A DNA stretch of 64,000 bases from Streptomyces sp. NRRL S-340 (GTDB lineage Bacteria > Actinomycetota > Actinomycetes > Streptomycetales > Streptomycetaceae), in the NCBI RefSeq assembly GCF_000720185.1, contig NZ_JOIY01000006.1, forward strand, positions 124,001 to 188,000, given 5' to 3'. The translations under genes were made by a program, and so were the position numbers. Under the pieces are notes generated by a model. The model was not told the origin of the DNA and did no database searches. It saw only the letters and a program-made list of their open reading frames with translations. Of the stretch, positions 8,279 through 16,570 are shown piece after piece; the first letter of the stretch is position 1, and each line of letters opens with the position of its first letter.

Positions 8279-8566
8279 GCCGACCAGGCTAGGGAGAGCG
8301 GCGGCCCCGCGCACTGGGGCTAGCCCCCCTGCTCGCCTGGGGCCGGCCGCCGTCGGCGTCACCCGGACTGCGGCTGCGGCGGGCACGCCGACGGCGGTGG
8401 CCGTCGCAACGGCCCCGGGTCGGGGCCGGTCCGCGGTCGCAGGGGTCGCGCGCACCGCGTCCGTCCACGATTAGCACGCACCCGGTCACCCACCGTGCCG
8501 GCCGGGCGACACTTGGTGGTACTTGGTGGTTCCCTTGCCCGGCCTGTATGACTTCATGCAGAGTTC

Positions 8567-8584
8567 TTGGTGTCTGAATACCAA
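8567..8584. promoter_or_regulatory. imperfect palindrome before the RpiR regulator
   Basis: TTGGTGTCTGAATACCAA (8567-8584) is an 18-bp dyad with perfect 5-bp outer arms, 55 bases upstream of the RpiR-family start. A direct repeat of ACTTGGTGGT lies just before it (8511-8530). It could be an autoregulatory site. Apart from this, the stretch 8279-8639 shows nothing. Confidence 0.4.
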
Positions 8585-8639
8585 CTGGTCGGGGAGTACT
8601 CTCCCGGGGCGTCGACGACTTCTGGAGGGGGAGCACGTC

Positions 8640-9482
8640 ATGAGCGTGACCGACAGCCCTGCCGCACGGCTGCAGGCGCTCTTCGAGGGGCACCGGCTCA
8701 CGCCGACCCAGCGGCGCATCGCGCACAGCATGGTCCGGCGCGCCGCGGAGGTGCCGTTCCTGTCCAGCGTCGAGCTGGCCGAACTCGCCGGGGTCAGCCA
8801 GCCGTCGGTCACCCGCTTCGCGGTCGCCCTCGGCTTCGACGGCTACCCGGCGCTGCGCCGGCACCTGCGCGAGGTGGCGCCCGCCGAACCGGTGGACCGC
8901 CCCGCCTCGGCCAACGAGTACCAGCAGGCCGTCGAGGCGGAGATCGAGAACCTCCGCCACCTGGCCGAGGCCCTGGCCGACCCGGGGCCGGTGCAGGAGG
9001 CGGGCCGCCTCCTGGCCGCCTCGCGCCCGCTGCCGGTCCTGGGCCTGCGGGCCGCGGCCTCCCAGGCGTACGGCTTCGCGTACTTCGCCGCCAAGGTGCA
9101 CCCGGACGTACGGCTGCTCGACGAGGGCGGCACGATGATCCAGGACCGCATCGACGGCGCCGTACGGGCCGGGGCGTCGGCGCTGCTGTGCTTCGCGCTG
9201 CCGCGCCACCCGCGTGAGGTGGTGGAGACCCTCGCCTACGCCCGGCAGGCCGGTCTGGCCGTCGTCACCGTCGCCGACTCGGCGTTCGCCCCGGTCGCCC
9301 GCCACTCCGACCTGCTGCTGCCCGCGGCCGTCGGTACCGGGCTCGCCTTCGACACCGCCTGCGCGCCGATGCTGCTGGGCCGGGTGCTCCTGGAGGCCAT
9401 GTGCGACGACCTGCCCGACGCGCAGGCACGGCTGGAGGAGTTCGACGCGAAGGCGGCGGCCCGCGGACTGTTCGAGGACTGA
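8640..9482 (+). CDS. MurR/RpiR family transcriptional regulator
   Basis: A 280-residue regulator. The ATG at 8640 has a strong GGAGGGGGAG site. Residues ~1-80 are the RpiR-type helix-turn-helix (TPTQRRIAHSMV, then SVELAELAGVSQPSVTRFAVALGF). Residues ~105-270 are a SIS (sugar isomerase-like) sensor domain, with LGLRAAASQAYGFAYFAAK and the later DLLLPAAVGTG. Such proteins usually respond to a phosphosugar, though SIS domains can bind other anions. The nearest catabolic operon is hut, 4 kb downstream, whose promoter carries an inverted repeat; control of hut by this protein is an inference only. Confidence 0.88.
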   Translation: MSVTDSPAARLQALFEGHRLTPTQRRIAHSMVRRAAEVPFLSSVELAELAGVSQPSVTRFAVALGFDGYPALRRHLREVAPAEPVDRPASANEYQQAVEAEIENLRHLAEALADPGPVQEAGRLLAASRPLPVLGLRAAASQAYGFAYFAAKVHPDVRLLDEGGTMIQDRIDGAVRAGASALLCFALPRHPREVVETLAYARQAGLAVVTVADSAFAPVARHSDLLLPAAVGTGLAFDTACAPMLLGRVLLEAMCDDLPDAQARLEEFDAKAAARGLFED

Positions 9483-9599
9483 ACGGACCGGGGGCGGGCC
9501 GGTCGGTGAATGGAGCGGTGGGCCGGGCGGTGGACGGGGCGGCGTCGGCGGTGCCGCGCCCGGCCCTCGGTGCGCGCGGGGGCTCGGTGCCCCCGGATC

Positions 9600-9725
9600 C
9601 GGGGTTCTCCGACCCGGTGGGCGCGGCTCGGTCCTCCCGGGATCGGTACGCGTGGGCTCGGATCTCTCGGGTTCGGTGTGCGCGGGCTCGGTGCTCCCGG
9701 TCCGGTGGTCGCGGGCTCGGTGCTC
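9600..9725. repeat. degenerate direct repeats in a gene-free stretch
   Basis: Between the RpiR gene and the next start (9483-9803) the sequence repeats GCGGGCTCGGTGCTCCCGG-like blocks about four times with drift. No promoter or hairpin stands out from it. Confidence 0.5.
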
Positions 9726-9803
9726 TCAGACTCGTCTCACGAACGCTCGCTAGCCTCCCGCCCGGACCGACCGGAGGGTGCCGGGGAGAGAAGGAGGCAG
9801 CAG

Positions 9804-10433
9804 GTGGCACGCGGAACGCGCGGGGACCGTGGAGGCCGAGGAGAGCGTGGAGACCGTGGCGGACGGGGGCTGGCCCGGGTGGCCGTCGTCGTCCGGGCCG
9901 GGGCCGCACCGATGTGGTGGCTGGGGGTGGTCGCGGCGGGGGCCGGAGCGCTGCCGCCGGGGCTGACCGGGCGGCGGATCGGGGTGCTGTCGGGGGCCGC
10001 GCTGTTCCTGGTGGCCGCGGCCGTCGTGGCCTGCGCGCGCCGCCGCCGCTACCTCGCGCTCGCCCAGGGTGCCTCCCGCGCCGGACGGCACGACGTGCTC
10101 CAGGACCGCGCGGTCAGCGTCCGGGCCTGGCGCCGGGGGCACCGCTGGTGGCTGCTGCTGGCGTTCGCGGCCGCCCTGGGCAGTTCCTTCGCCCTCCCGG
10201 CGGCCGGCGGCATGCTCCTGGCGGGCGCCGGGGCCGGGCTGCGGCTCAAGGCCGCCTGGCTCGGACGCCGCGAACGGGCGGGGGACGCGCTGCTGTGGGT
10301 GCGGGTGGACTGGCTCGGCCGGGACGGCGGGCGCCCGGCGGGCAAGGCGGTCAGGGCCTACCGCAGCACGGGCATCGCGGCGGGCGACGCGGCCCCCGGA
10401 GGAACCCGCCGCCGCACCGCGGCGCTCGTCTAG
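9804..10433 (+). CDS. membrane protein of unknown function
   Basis: A 209-residue protein. The GTG at 9804 is used because GGAGG sits eight bases upstream; reading further back gives only Arg/Pro-rich noise. The N-terminus is Arg/Gly/Glu-rich (RGDRGGRGERGDRGG), followed by about four hydrophobic segments between residues ~30 and 150, with a positively charged loop RRRRYLALAQGASRAGRH between the pairs, and a charged cytoplasmic tail. No family is recognised. It converges on the roadblock operon. Confidence 0.65.
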   Translation: MARGTRGDRGGRGERGDRGGRGLARVAVVVRAGAAPMWWLGVVAAGAGALPPGLTGRRIGVLSGAALFLVAAAVVACARRRRYLALAQGASRAGRHDVLQDRAVSVRAWRRGHRWWLLLAFAAALGSSFALPAAGGMLLAGAGAGLRLKAAWLGRRERAGDALLWVRVDWLGRDGGRPAGKAVRAYRSTGIAAGDAAPGGTRRRTAALV

Positions 10434-10504
10434 TACGGCCTCGCCCGGCCGGCAGGGCCCCGTCCGATACGGCCTCTCGGCACCGGCGGCCGTGCGGCCC
10501 GGGG

Positions 10505-10566
10505 CCGGGGGCGACTCTGAGTCGTGCGGCTCGGGTCTGCCGTGCGGCTCGGGGCCGCTGTGCGGC
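10505..10566. repeat. short direct repeats behind the last roadblock gene
   Basis: Repeats of CGTGCGGCTCGGG and close variants fill the ~60 bases immediately before the stop of the minus-strand roadblock gene at 10570. No hairpin terminator was found in 10434-10569. Confidence 0.5.
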
Positions 10567-10569
10567 GGC

Positions 10570-10944
10570 TCAGACCTCCAGGTCCTCCTCGATGCGCTTG
10601 AGCTGGTGGCGGGCCATCGCCAGGTTGGCCCGCTTCGCGTCCAGTACGAGGTAGAGGAAGAGCCCGTTGCCGCCCCGTCCGCTGATCAGGCGGATCACGT
10701 GGTACTGGTCGGACAGGGTGATCAGGATGTCCTCGATCTGCCCCTTGAGGCCGAGGTGCTCCATGGTGCGCATCTTGGCCCGTACGACATCGGTGTTGCC
10801 GGCGGCGGCGACGTTCAGGTCGAAGGTCTTGCTGCCGCCCATCGTGCCCAGCGCCATACCGGTGGTGTAGTCGACGAGCGCGACGCCGGTGGCGCCCTCG
10901 ATGGAGGCGAGCGCTTCCTTCAGGCAGGTCTCGGTGTTGGCCAT
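10570..10944 (-). CDS. roadblock/LC7 domain protein
   Basis: A 124-residue single-domain protein of the roadblock/MglB type: an initial helix (LKEALASIEGATGVALVDY), the strand with TTGMALGTMGG, then an amphipathic central helix and the C-terminal RLISGRGGNGLFLYLVLDAKRANLAMARHQL. In relatives this fold dimerises and binds small Ras-like GTPases. The ATG at 10944 has AAGGAG nine bases upstream. It is the last gene of a minus-strand operon whose previous gene ends 23 bases upstream. In Streptomyces conservons, roadblock proteins sit beside a kinase, DUF742 and GTPase; none of these is adjacent here. Confidence 0.85.
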   Translation of the reverse strand: MANTETCLKEALASIEGATGVALVDYTTGMALGTMGGSKTFDLNVAAAGNTDVVRAKMRTMEHLGLKGQIEDILITLSDQYHVIRLISGRGGNGLFLYLVLDAKRANLAMARHQLKRIEEDLEV

Positions 10945-10967
10945 GGCCGTCTCTCCTTTTTCCTTCG

Positions 10968-11594
10968 TCAGCTTTCGGTGGTGGCGGTGCCGGCGGGCGC
11001 GTGACTGCCCGGCGGGGTGCCTGGGGTGCCGGGACCGCCGGGGGCGGCGCCCGGTTCGGCGCCTGGCGCGGCGCCCGCGGTGGGTGAGGCCGGTTCGGCG
11101 GGTTCGGTGGTCGTGGCAGCCGGGGTGGGGCGGGGCGTGCGCGGGGTCCTGGTCCGCAGGGGTGCGGGGCGCGCGGGCGGTTTCGCCGGCCTGGCCGGGG
11201 TCCTGCCGGGGACGGCCGCCGCCGCCCCGGCGTCGACCAGTTCGCCGATACGGGTCCCGGCCCGGCGGCCCTCCAGATGGAGGCGGCCGACGTTGACGCG
11301 GTCCTCGGCGAGCAGCGTCAGCACGGCGCCGCGTCCCGCCGCGTAGGTGGCGACGTAGCCGTGCACGCCCCGTACCAGCAGTTCACGCAGTCCGCCCCGG
11401 CCGGTCACGTCCGCCATGCGGACGGCCACACCCAGCGCGGTCGCGGTCAGGGCCGCCAGGCCCTCCGGTTCCGCATCCGGGGTGTCGTGGGCCAGGACCA
11501 GCCCGTCGACGCTCGCCGCCAGCGCACCGGTGAGCTGGGGGACGCGCGCCCTCAGCCGCCGCAGTTCCTCCAGGATCTCGGGATCGGCTGCCAT
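10968..11594 (-). CDS. roadblock/LC7-like protein with Pro/Ala-rich tail
   Basis: A 208-residue protein. The ATG at 11594 has AGGAG seven bases upstream. Residues ~5-125 fit the roadblock fold (LTGALAASVDGLVLAHD, then a central helix, GYVATYAAGRGAVLTLLAEDRVNVGRLHLEGRRA). Residues ~135-208 are Pro/Ala/Thr/Gly-rich and disordered. It follows the DUF4388-type gene by 13 bases. The partner is probably one of the other roadblock-type proteins of the operon, since the fold normally dimerises. Confidence 0.75.
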   Translation of the reverse strand: MAADPEILEELRRLRARVPQLTGALAASVDGLVLAHDTPDAEPEGLAALTATALGVAVRMADVTGRGGLRELLVRGVHGYVATYAAGRGAVLTLLAEDRVNVGRLHLEGRRAGTRIGELVDAGAAAAVPGRTPARPAKPPARPAPLRTRTPRTPRPTPAATTTEPAEPASPTAGAAPGAEPGAAPGGPGTPGTPPGSHAPAGTATTES

Positions 11595-11607
11595 CCGGTG
11601 TCTCCTC

Positions 11608-12555
11608 TCAAAGGGCCTCCAGCGCATCCCTGAGCCTCTTCAGCAGCGTGATGTGGGGGTCGGTGCCGGGTGCCGGCTGTGTGAGCCAGGGGTCAGCGGG
11701 ACCGGCGGGCGACGGCTCGGCGACCATGGGCCCGGTGTCCCCCGGTCCGGTGTCCGTGAGCCGGGTGTCCGGGGGGCCGGGGAAGGCGGGCAGTGGCGCC
11801 GCGGACGGGCCCGGGCCGGGCGGACCGGGTGGTGGGTCGGGCCGCGGCTGTGGTGCGAGGAGGCCCGCGGCGGCCAGACGCCGCACGTCCACCAGGGTGT
11901 GGAACGCCTGCCGCCCCAGGTCCCGGGCCAGGTCGGCGGCGGTGCGGGTGCCGTCGACCAGGTCCAGCAGGGCCCGCTGACGGGAGGTCAGCCACGGTGC
12001 GGCGGTGGCGGAGGTCCGCAGCAGGAGGGCGCTGTCCGGGCGCGCGTCGGGCCAGATGCGGTCCAGCAGCGCGCGCCTGCGCAGGGTTGCGCGCTCCAGG
12101 GCGTCGACCGGGACCGTCGGGACGGTGCCGGGCCGGTGGGCGGGTCCGTAACGGAAGCGGCCCGGGGTGCTGCTCGGGGCGAGGACGAAGTAGGCGGCGT
12201 CGTAGAGCGTGCCGAGGTGGCACAGGTGCAGGGCGCCCTCGGTGAGGCGGCCGTCGGCCAGCAGGACCTGCGCCGCGCCCGGCGGGCCGCCGGCCCGGGA
12301 GACGGCGTCCCGCCAGACCTCGGGGCGCAGCGTGCCGTGGGTGGTGAGGAGTATGTCCAGTCCGGGGGCCAGCGGGCTCTCGGCGTGTGCCACGCGGCCC
12401 TCGTCGAGGTGGAGCGTGCCGCGTTCACGGACGAGGAGGCCGGTGGCCCGCTCGGCCGCCAGGCGGGTCAGCATCGGTGAGACGCCGCCCCAGGCCCGCT
12501 CGCTGTCCGCCCTGTCCCGCACCGGCAGCGGGGGAGGAGTGTCGACCACGGTCAT
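11608..12555 (-). CDS. DUF4388/PATAN-type regulatory protein
   Basis: A 315-residue cytoplasmic protein. The ATG at 12555 overlaps the stop of the gene before it (ATGA), so translation is coupled. The N-terminal part (~25-130) resembles the DUF4388 (PATAN) domain: LTRLAAERATGLLVRERGTLHLDEGRVAHAES, with the typical short strand pairs around GRL and GRV. Residues ~185-245 look like a winged helix (LTSRQRALLDLVDGTRTAADLARDLG, then LVDVRRLAAAGLL). A Pro-rich linker leads to a terminal helix. In other phyla DUF4388 proteins occur with response regulators and roadblock/GTPase modules. The domain call is from pattern only. Confidence 0.6.
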   Translation of the reverse strand: MTVVDTPPPLPVRDRADSERAWGGVSPMLTRLAAERATGLLVRERGTLHLDEGRVAHAESPLAPGLDILLTTHGTLRPEVWRDAVSRAGGPPGAAQVLLADGRLTEGALHLCHLGTLYDAAYFVLAPSSTPGRFRYGPAHRPGTVPTVPVDALERATLRRRALLDRIWPDARPDSALLLRTSATAAPWLTSRQRALLDLVDGTRTAADLARDLGRQAFHTLVDVRRLAAAGLLAPQPRPDPPPGPPGPGPSAAPLPAFPGPPDTRLTDTGPGDTGPMVAEPSPAGPADPWLTQPAPGTDPHITLLKRLRDALEAL

Positions 12556-12947
12556 CCCAGCACCAGCCGCTCCGCCATCTCGCCCAGGCGTATGCGGGCG
12601 AGGGCGAGGTTGCCCTCCGCTCGGGTCAGCCACAGGTGCAGGAACACGCTGCTGTCGAAGGTGGTGTCCACGAAGCGCAGCAGGTGGTAGCTGTCGCGGT
12701 TGCTGACGATCAGGTCCTCGACCGGCGGGCGGTCACCTCCCTCGGGGTCGTCGGCGGCGGCGAACGCGCCGTGTTCCGCGGCCAGCCGGGCCAGTTCCGC
12801 GGCTTCCGCCGCGGTGGTCTCGTGGTCGCCGCCCGGGGGCTCCCCGACGGCGCCCAGGGCCAGCCCGCTCGTCCAGTCGACCAGCGCGGCGCCCCGCGCT
12901 CCGGGCAACCGCATGGCTTCCAGCAGGCACTCGTCGATTCCGGGCAC
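12552..12947 (-). CDS. roadblock/LC7-like protein, first gene of the operon
   Basis: A 131-residue protein with the same layout as the third roadblock gene: a short helix, GAALVDWTSGLALGAVG, an acidic central helix (AAEAAELARLAAEHG), then YHLLRFVDTTFDSSVFLHLWLTRAEGNLALARIRL. The GTG at 12947 follows a GGGAGGGG site. Its stop overlaps the start of the DUF4388-type gene. The two share the C-terminal signature LYL/LWL-x-(T/D)-x-(A)-x-(G/A)NLA(L/M)AR, which suggests paralogy with the protein encoded at 10570-10944. Confidence 0.75.
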   Translation of the reverse strand: MPGIDECLLEAMRLPGARGAALVDWTSGLALGAVGEPPGGDHETTAAEAAELARLAAEHGAFAAADDPEGGDRPPVEDLIVSNRDSYHLLRFVDTTFDSSVFLHLWLTRAEGNLALARIRLGEMAERLVLG

Positions 12948-13145
12948 GGTCGTTCCCCTCCCGCCTGGGGTTTCGGCTGAGTGAGGCAGACGCTACGCAG
13001 GGTGTGCGGGGGCGGTGGGGGTTACGGCATTTTCCAGTGGAACATGCGCCCGAGGAACTAACGTGGGTCGGCTGACCCCGGCAACACGCCTCCCTCACGC
13101 GGCAGTACGCCCCCACACGCGCCAGCACGCCCCTGCGGCAGTGCA

Positions 13146-13253
13146 CCGTCCGACGGCGGCACGCGATTCCCCGGCAGTACGCCGTCCGACGGTGGCACGC
13201 GATTCCCCGGCAGTACGCCGCCCGACGGTGGCACGCCATTCCCCGGCAGTACG
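13146..13253. repeat. three 36-bp tandem repeats
   Basis: Three consecutive copies start at 13146, 13182 and 13218, each opening with CCG(T/C)CCGACGG and ending CCCCGGCAGTACG; they differ by only a few bases. They lie between the roadblock operon and the hutU promoter in the gene-free stretch 12948-13532. The period is a multiple of three, so all frames give 12-residue peptide repeats, but no start with a binding site precedes them. There are no spacers, so this is not a CRISPR array. Confidence 0.85.
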
Positions 13254-13452
13254 CCCAGCCCCTGCCCGCCGCCCCCACGACCGGACCTGGCCGGGTCCTT
13301 GCCGAACGCCGCCTCCATCGAGCGCGACCCGGCCCCGTGCCCCGGGCCGCCCGTTCACACCCCACGCCTCCCCTCCTCGCCCGCCCCGCGCCCCCTCGCG
13401 CCGCGCCCCGTCCGATTCCCGCAGGGCGCCTCCGTGTCGCCCCGTCGACGTA

Positions 13453-13491
13453 TTGACTAGTTCTATTCAACGGTTCAGGATGTGAATAGAA
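13453..13491 (+). promoter_or_regulatory. hutU promoter with 8-bp inverted repeat
   Basis: A -35 box TTGACT (13453-13458) is followed 17 bases later by CAGGAT (13476-13481). A perfect inverted repeat, TTCTATTC (13461-13468) and GAATAGAA (13484-13491), separated by 15 bases, covers the spacer, the -10 region and the expected start. The patch is far more AT-rich than its surroundings. A repressor bound here would block polymerase, as expected for a substrate-induced hut operon. Confidence 0.65.
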
Positions 13492-13532
13492 GCCGTAACA
13501 ATCCCTCGGGAGCAACCGCCAGGAGGCAGACC

Positions 13533-15197
13533 ATGTCAGGACCCCGCCCCGTTCGAGCACCGCGCGGCACGGAACTGAGCGCCCTGGGATGGCAGCAGGA
13601 GGCCGCCCTGCGGATGCTGCAGAACAACCTCGACCCCGAGGTCGCCGAGCACCCCGACAAGCTCGTCGTCTACGGCGGCACCGGCAAGGCCGCCCGCGAC
13701 TGGCGCTCCTTCGACGCCATGGTCCGCACCATGAAGACCCTCAAGGCCGACGAGACCATGCTCGTGCAGTCCGGCCGCCCGGTCGGCGTCATGCAGACCC
13801 ACGAGTGGGCCCCGCGCGTCCTGATCGCCAACTCCAACCTCGTCGGCGACTGGGCCAACTGGGAGGAGTTCCGCCGCCTGGAGGCCCTCGGCCTGACCAT
13901 GTACGGGCAGATGACCGCCGGCTCCTGGATCTACATCGGTACCCAGGGCATCCTCCAGGGCACCTACGAGACCTTCGCCGCCGTCGCCGCCAAGAAGTTC
14001 GGCGGCACGCTCGCCGGGACCATCACCCTCACCGCCGGCCTCGGCGGCATGGGCGGCGCCCAGCCGCTCGCCGTGACGATGAACGACGGCGTCGCCATCT
14101 GCATCGACTGCGACCCGCGCGCCATCGACCGCCGCATCGAGCACCGCTACCTCGACGTACGGGCCGACAGCCTGGAGCACGCCCTCCAGCTCGCCACCGA
14201 GGCCCGCGACCAGCGCAGGCCGCTGTCCATCGGCGTCCTCGGCAACGCCGCCGAACTGGTCCCGCAGCTCCTCGCCATGAGCGCGCCCATCGACATCGTC
14301 ACCGACCAGACCAGTGCCCACGACCCGCTGGCCTACCTGCCCGTCGGCGTCGCCTTCGAGGACATGGCCGACGCCGCCGCCAAGGACCCGGCCGGCTTCA
14401 CCACCCGCGCCCGCGAGTCGATGGCCAGGCACGTCGAGGCCATGGTCGGCTTCCAGGACGCCGGGGCCGAGGTCTTCGACTACGGCAACTCCATCCGCGG
14501 TGAGGCCCAACTGGCCGGGTACGAGCGGGCGTTCGCATTCCCCGGCTTCGTCCCCGCCTACATCCGCCCGCTGTTCTGCGAGGGCAAGGGCCCCTTCCGC
14601 TGGGCCGCCCTGTCCGGCGACCCCGCCGACATCGCCAAGACCGACAAGGCGATCCTGGACCTCTTCCCGGAGAACGAGTCCCTGGCCCGGTGGATCAAGA
14701 TGGCCGGCGAACGCGTCCACTTCCAGGGCCTGCCCGCCCGTATCTGCTGGCTCGGCTACGGCGAGCGCGACAAGGCCGGCGAGCGCTTCAACGACATGGT
14801 CGCGAGCGGTGAGCTGGCCGCGCCGATCGTCATCGGCCGCGACCACCTCGACTGCGGCTCCGTCGCCTCCCCGTACCGCGAGACCGAGGCCATGCTCGAC
14901 GGCTCCGACGCCATCGCCGACTGGCCGCTGCTGAACGCCATGGTCAACGTGGCCTCCGGCGCCTCCTGGGTGTCCATCCACCACGGCGGCGGTGTCGGCA
15001 TGGGCCGCTCGATCCACGCCGGCCAGGTGACGGTCGCCGACGGCACGAAGCTCGCGGGGGAGAAGATCCGCCGCGTCCTCACCAACGACCCCGGCATGGG
15101 CGTCATCCGGCACGTGGACGCCGGGTACGACATCGCCGACTCCGTCGCCGACGAGCGCGGCGTGCGCGTGCCGATGCGTGAGGGTGAGGGCGCGTGA
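13533..15197 (+). CDS. hutU: urocanate hydratase
   Basis: A 554-residue enzyme, normal for the family, that converts urocanate to imidazolone propionate using tightly bound NAD+ as an electrophile. The ATG at 13533 follows AGGAGGCAGACC. Family landmarks are the N-terminal [23 protein letters not shown], the NAD-binding [12 protein letters not shown] region, [16 protein letters not shown], and the urocanase signature [20 protein letters not shown] with its conserved Cys. The C-terminus carries [13 protein letters not shown]. It is the first gene of the hut operon and its stop overlaps the next start (GTGA). hutH (histidine ammonia-lyase) is not in this window. Confidence 0.97.
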   Translation: MSGPRPVRAPRGTELSALGWQQEAALRMLQNNLDPEVAEHPDKLVVYGGTGKAARDWRSFDAMVRTMKTLKADETMLVQSGRPVGVMQTHEWAPRVLIANSNLVGDWANWEEFRRLEALGLTMYGQMTAGSWIYIGTQGILQGTYETFAAVAAKKFGGTLAGTITLTAGLGGMGGAQPLAVTMNDGVAICIDCDPRAIDRRIEHRYLDVRADSLEHALQLATEARDQRRPLSIGVLGNAAELVPQLLAMSAPIDIVTDQTSAHDPLAYLPVGVAFEDMADAAAKDPAGFTTRARESMARHVEAMVGFQDAGAEVFDYGNSIRGEAQLAGYERAFAFPGFVPAYIRPLFCEGKGPFRWAALSGDPADIAKTDKAILDLFPENESLARWIKMAGERVHFQGLPARICWLGYGERDKAGERFNDMVASGELAAPIVIGRDHLDCGSVASPYRETEAMLDGSDAIADWPLLNAMVNVASGASWVSIHHGGGVGMGRSIHAGQVTVADGTKLAGEKIRRVLTNDPGMGVIRHVDAGYDIADSVADERGVRVPMREGEGA

Positions 15198-16570
15198 CCG
15201 TGCGGGACGGCGGGCGCGAGGGCGACCGGCCGGCGGGACACGGCACCCGGCCCCCGGGCGCGGGTCCGGCCGCGCCCGCCCTCCCCGCCGGCCCGGTGGG
15301 GGCCCCCGGCGCGGCGCGGAACGACTCCGCACGGCGCGGAGGGCGCGCGGGCGCCTCCTTCCACGAGATGTGGCGCGACCTCGCCCCCATCGGACGGCAC
15401 GCAGGATCCGGCGGCTACCGGCGCTTCGCCTGGACCGGGGCCGACACCGAGTGCCGGGCCTGGTTCGAGGAGCAGGCCCGTGCGCGCGGACTGGCCTACG
15501 AGGTGGACCGCAACGGGAACCAGTGGGCCTGGCTCGGTGACCCGGCCGCCGGGGACGCCGTCGTGGCCGGGTCGCACCTGGACTCCGTACCCGACGGCGG
15601 GGCCTTCGACGGGCCCCTCGGCGTCGTGTCGGCGTTCGCCGCGCTCGACGAACTGCGCCGCCGGGGAGCCCGGTTCGGCAAGCCGCTGGCCCTCGTCAAC
15701 TTCGGCGACGAGGAGGGTGCCCGGTTCGGGCTCGCCTGTGTCGGCTCGCGGCTGACCGCGGGGCAGCTCACCGTCGAGCAGGCGCACCGGCTCACCGACG
15801 GCGACGGGACCACCCTGCCCCGCGCCATGGAGGCCGCCGGCTACGACCCGGACGCCATCGGCCCGGACCCGGAACGCCTCTCCCGCATCGGCGCCTTCGT
15901 CGAACTCCACGTCGAACAGGGCCGATCCCTGGACCTGACCGGCGACCCGGTCGGCGTGGCCAGCGCGATCTGGCCGCACGGGCGGTGGCGGTTCGACTTC
16001 CGCGGCGAGGCCAACCACGCCGGCACCACCCGGCTGGCCGACCGGCGCGACCCGATGCTGTCCTACGCCGAGACGGTGCTCGCCGCCCGCCGCGAGGCGG
16101 AACTAGCCGGTGCGGTGGCCACCTTCGGCAAGATCTCCGTGGAGCCGAACGGCGTCAACGCGATCCCGTCCCTGGTGCGCGGCTGGCTCGACTCCCGCGC
16201 CGCCGACCAGGCCACCCTGGACACGGTGGTCACCGGTGTGGAGAAGGCGGCCCGCGCGTACGCGGCGGCGCACGGCATCGACCTCGACGTGGTCCGCGAG
16301 TCCTTCACGCCCGTCGTCGAGTTCGACCACGCCCTGCGCGACGAACTCGCCCGCATCCTGGGCCACCGCACCGGCCTGAAGGTGCCCGTCCTCGGCACGG
16401 GGGCCGGACACGACGCCGGAATCCTGTCCGCGAGCATCCCGACCGCCATGCTGTTCGTGCGCAACCCCACCGGTGTCTCGCACTCCCCGGCCGAGTTCGC
16501 CGCCGAGGACGACTGCGTGGCCGGGGTGCGCGCCCTCGCCGACGTACTGGAAGGACTGGCCTGCACGTGA
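15194..16570 (+). CDS. M20-family amidohydrolase, probable N-formylglutamate deformylase
   Basis: A 458-residue dinuclear zinc amidohydrolase of the allantoate amidohydrolase/N-carbamoylase type. Metal-binding and substrate motifs are clear: [28 protein letters not shown], the ELHVEQG motif, GEANHAGTT in the dimerisation lid, [15 protein letters not shown] and SHSPAEFA. The first ~50 residues are low-complexity and probably not part of the fold. The start overlaps hutU by four bases and the end overlaps hutF by four, so it is embedded in the hut operon. No classical HutG is present, and HutF makes N-formylglutamate, so deformylation to glutamate is the most sensible role; allantoate hydrolysis is the name by similarity. 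Confidence 0.85.
   Translation: MTVRDGGREGDRPAGHGTRPPGAGPAAPALPAGPVGAPGAARNDSARRGGRAGASFHEMWRDLAPIGRHAGSGGYRRFAWTGADTECRAWFEEQARARGLAYEVDRNGNQWAWLGDPAAGDAVVAGSHLDSVPDGGAFDGPLGVVSAFAALDELRRRGARFGKPLALVNFGDEEGARFGLACVGSRLTAGQLTVEQAHRLTDGDGTTLPRAMEAAGYDPDAIGPDPERLSRIGAFVELHVEQGRSLDLTGDPVGVASAIWPHGRWRFDFRGEANHAGTTRLADRRDPMLSYAETVLAARREAELAGAVATFGKISVEPNGVNAIPSLVRGWLDSRAADQATLDTVVTGVEKAARAYAAAHGIDLDVVRESFTPVVEFDHALRDELARILGHRTGLKVPVLGTGAGHDAGILSASIPTAMLFVRNPTGVSHSPAEFAAEDDCVAGVRALADVLEGLACT

Noticed and set aside
7307..8323. Plus-strand frame across the 31-bp repeats and the small membrane gene
   Set aside because: Its repeated CLPGAG-type peptides come from the DNA repeat, and it runs antisense to a better supported gene.
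13146..13253. Possible CRISPR array
   Set aside because: The 36-bp units are directly adjacent with no spacers between them, and there are no cas genes in the window.
13058..13318. An 86-residue minus-strand frame made of 12-residue repeats (VLPGNRVPPSDG)
   Set aside because: The repeats come from the 36-bp DNA array and are open in all frames; there is no ribosome binding site or leaderless -10 at the start.
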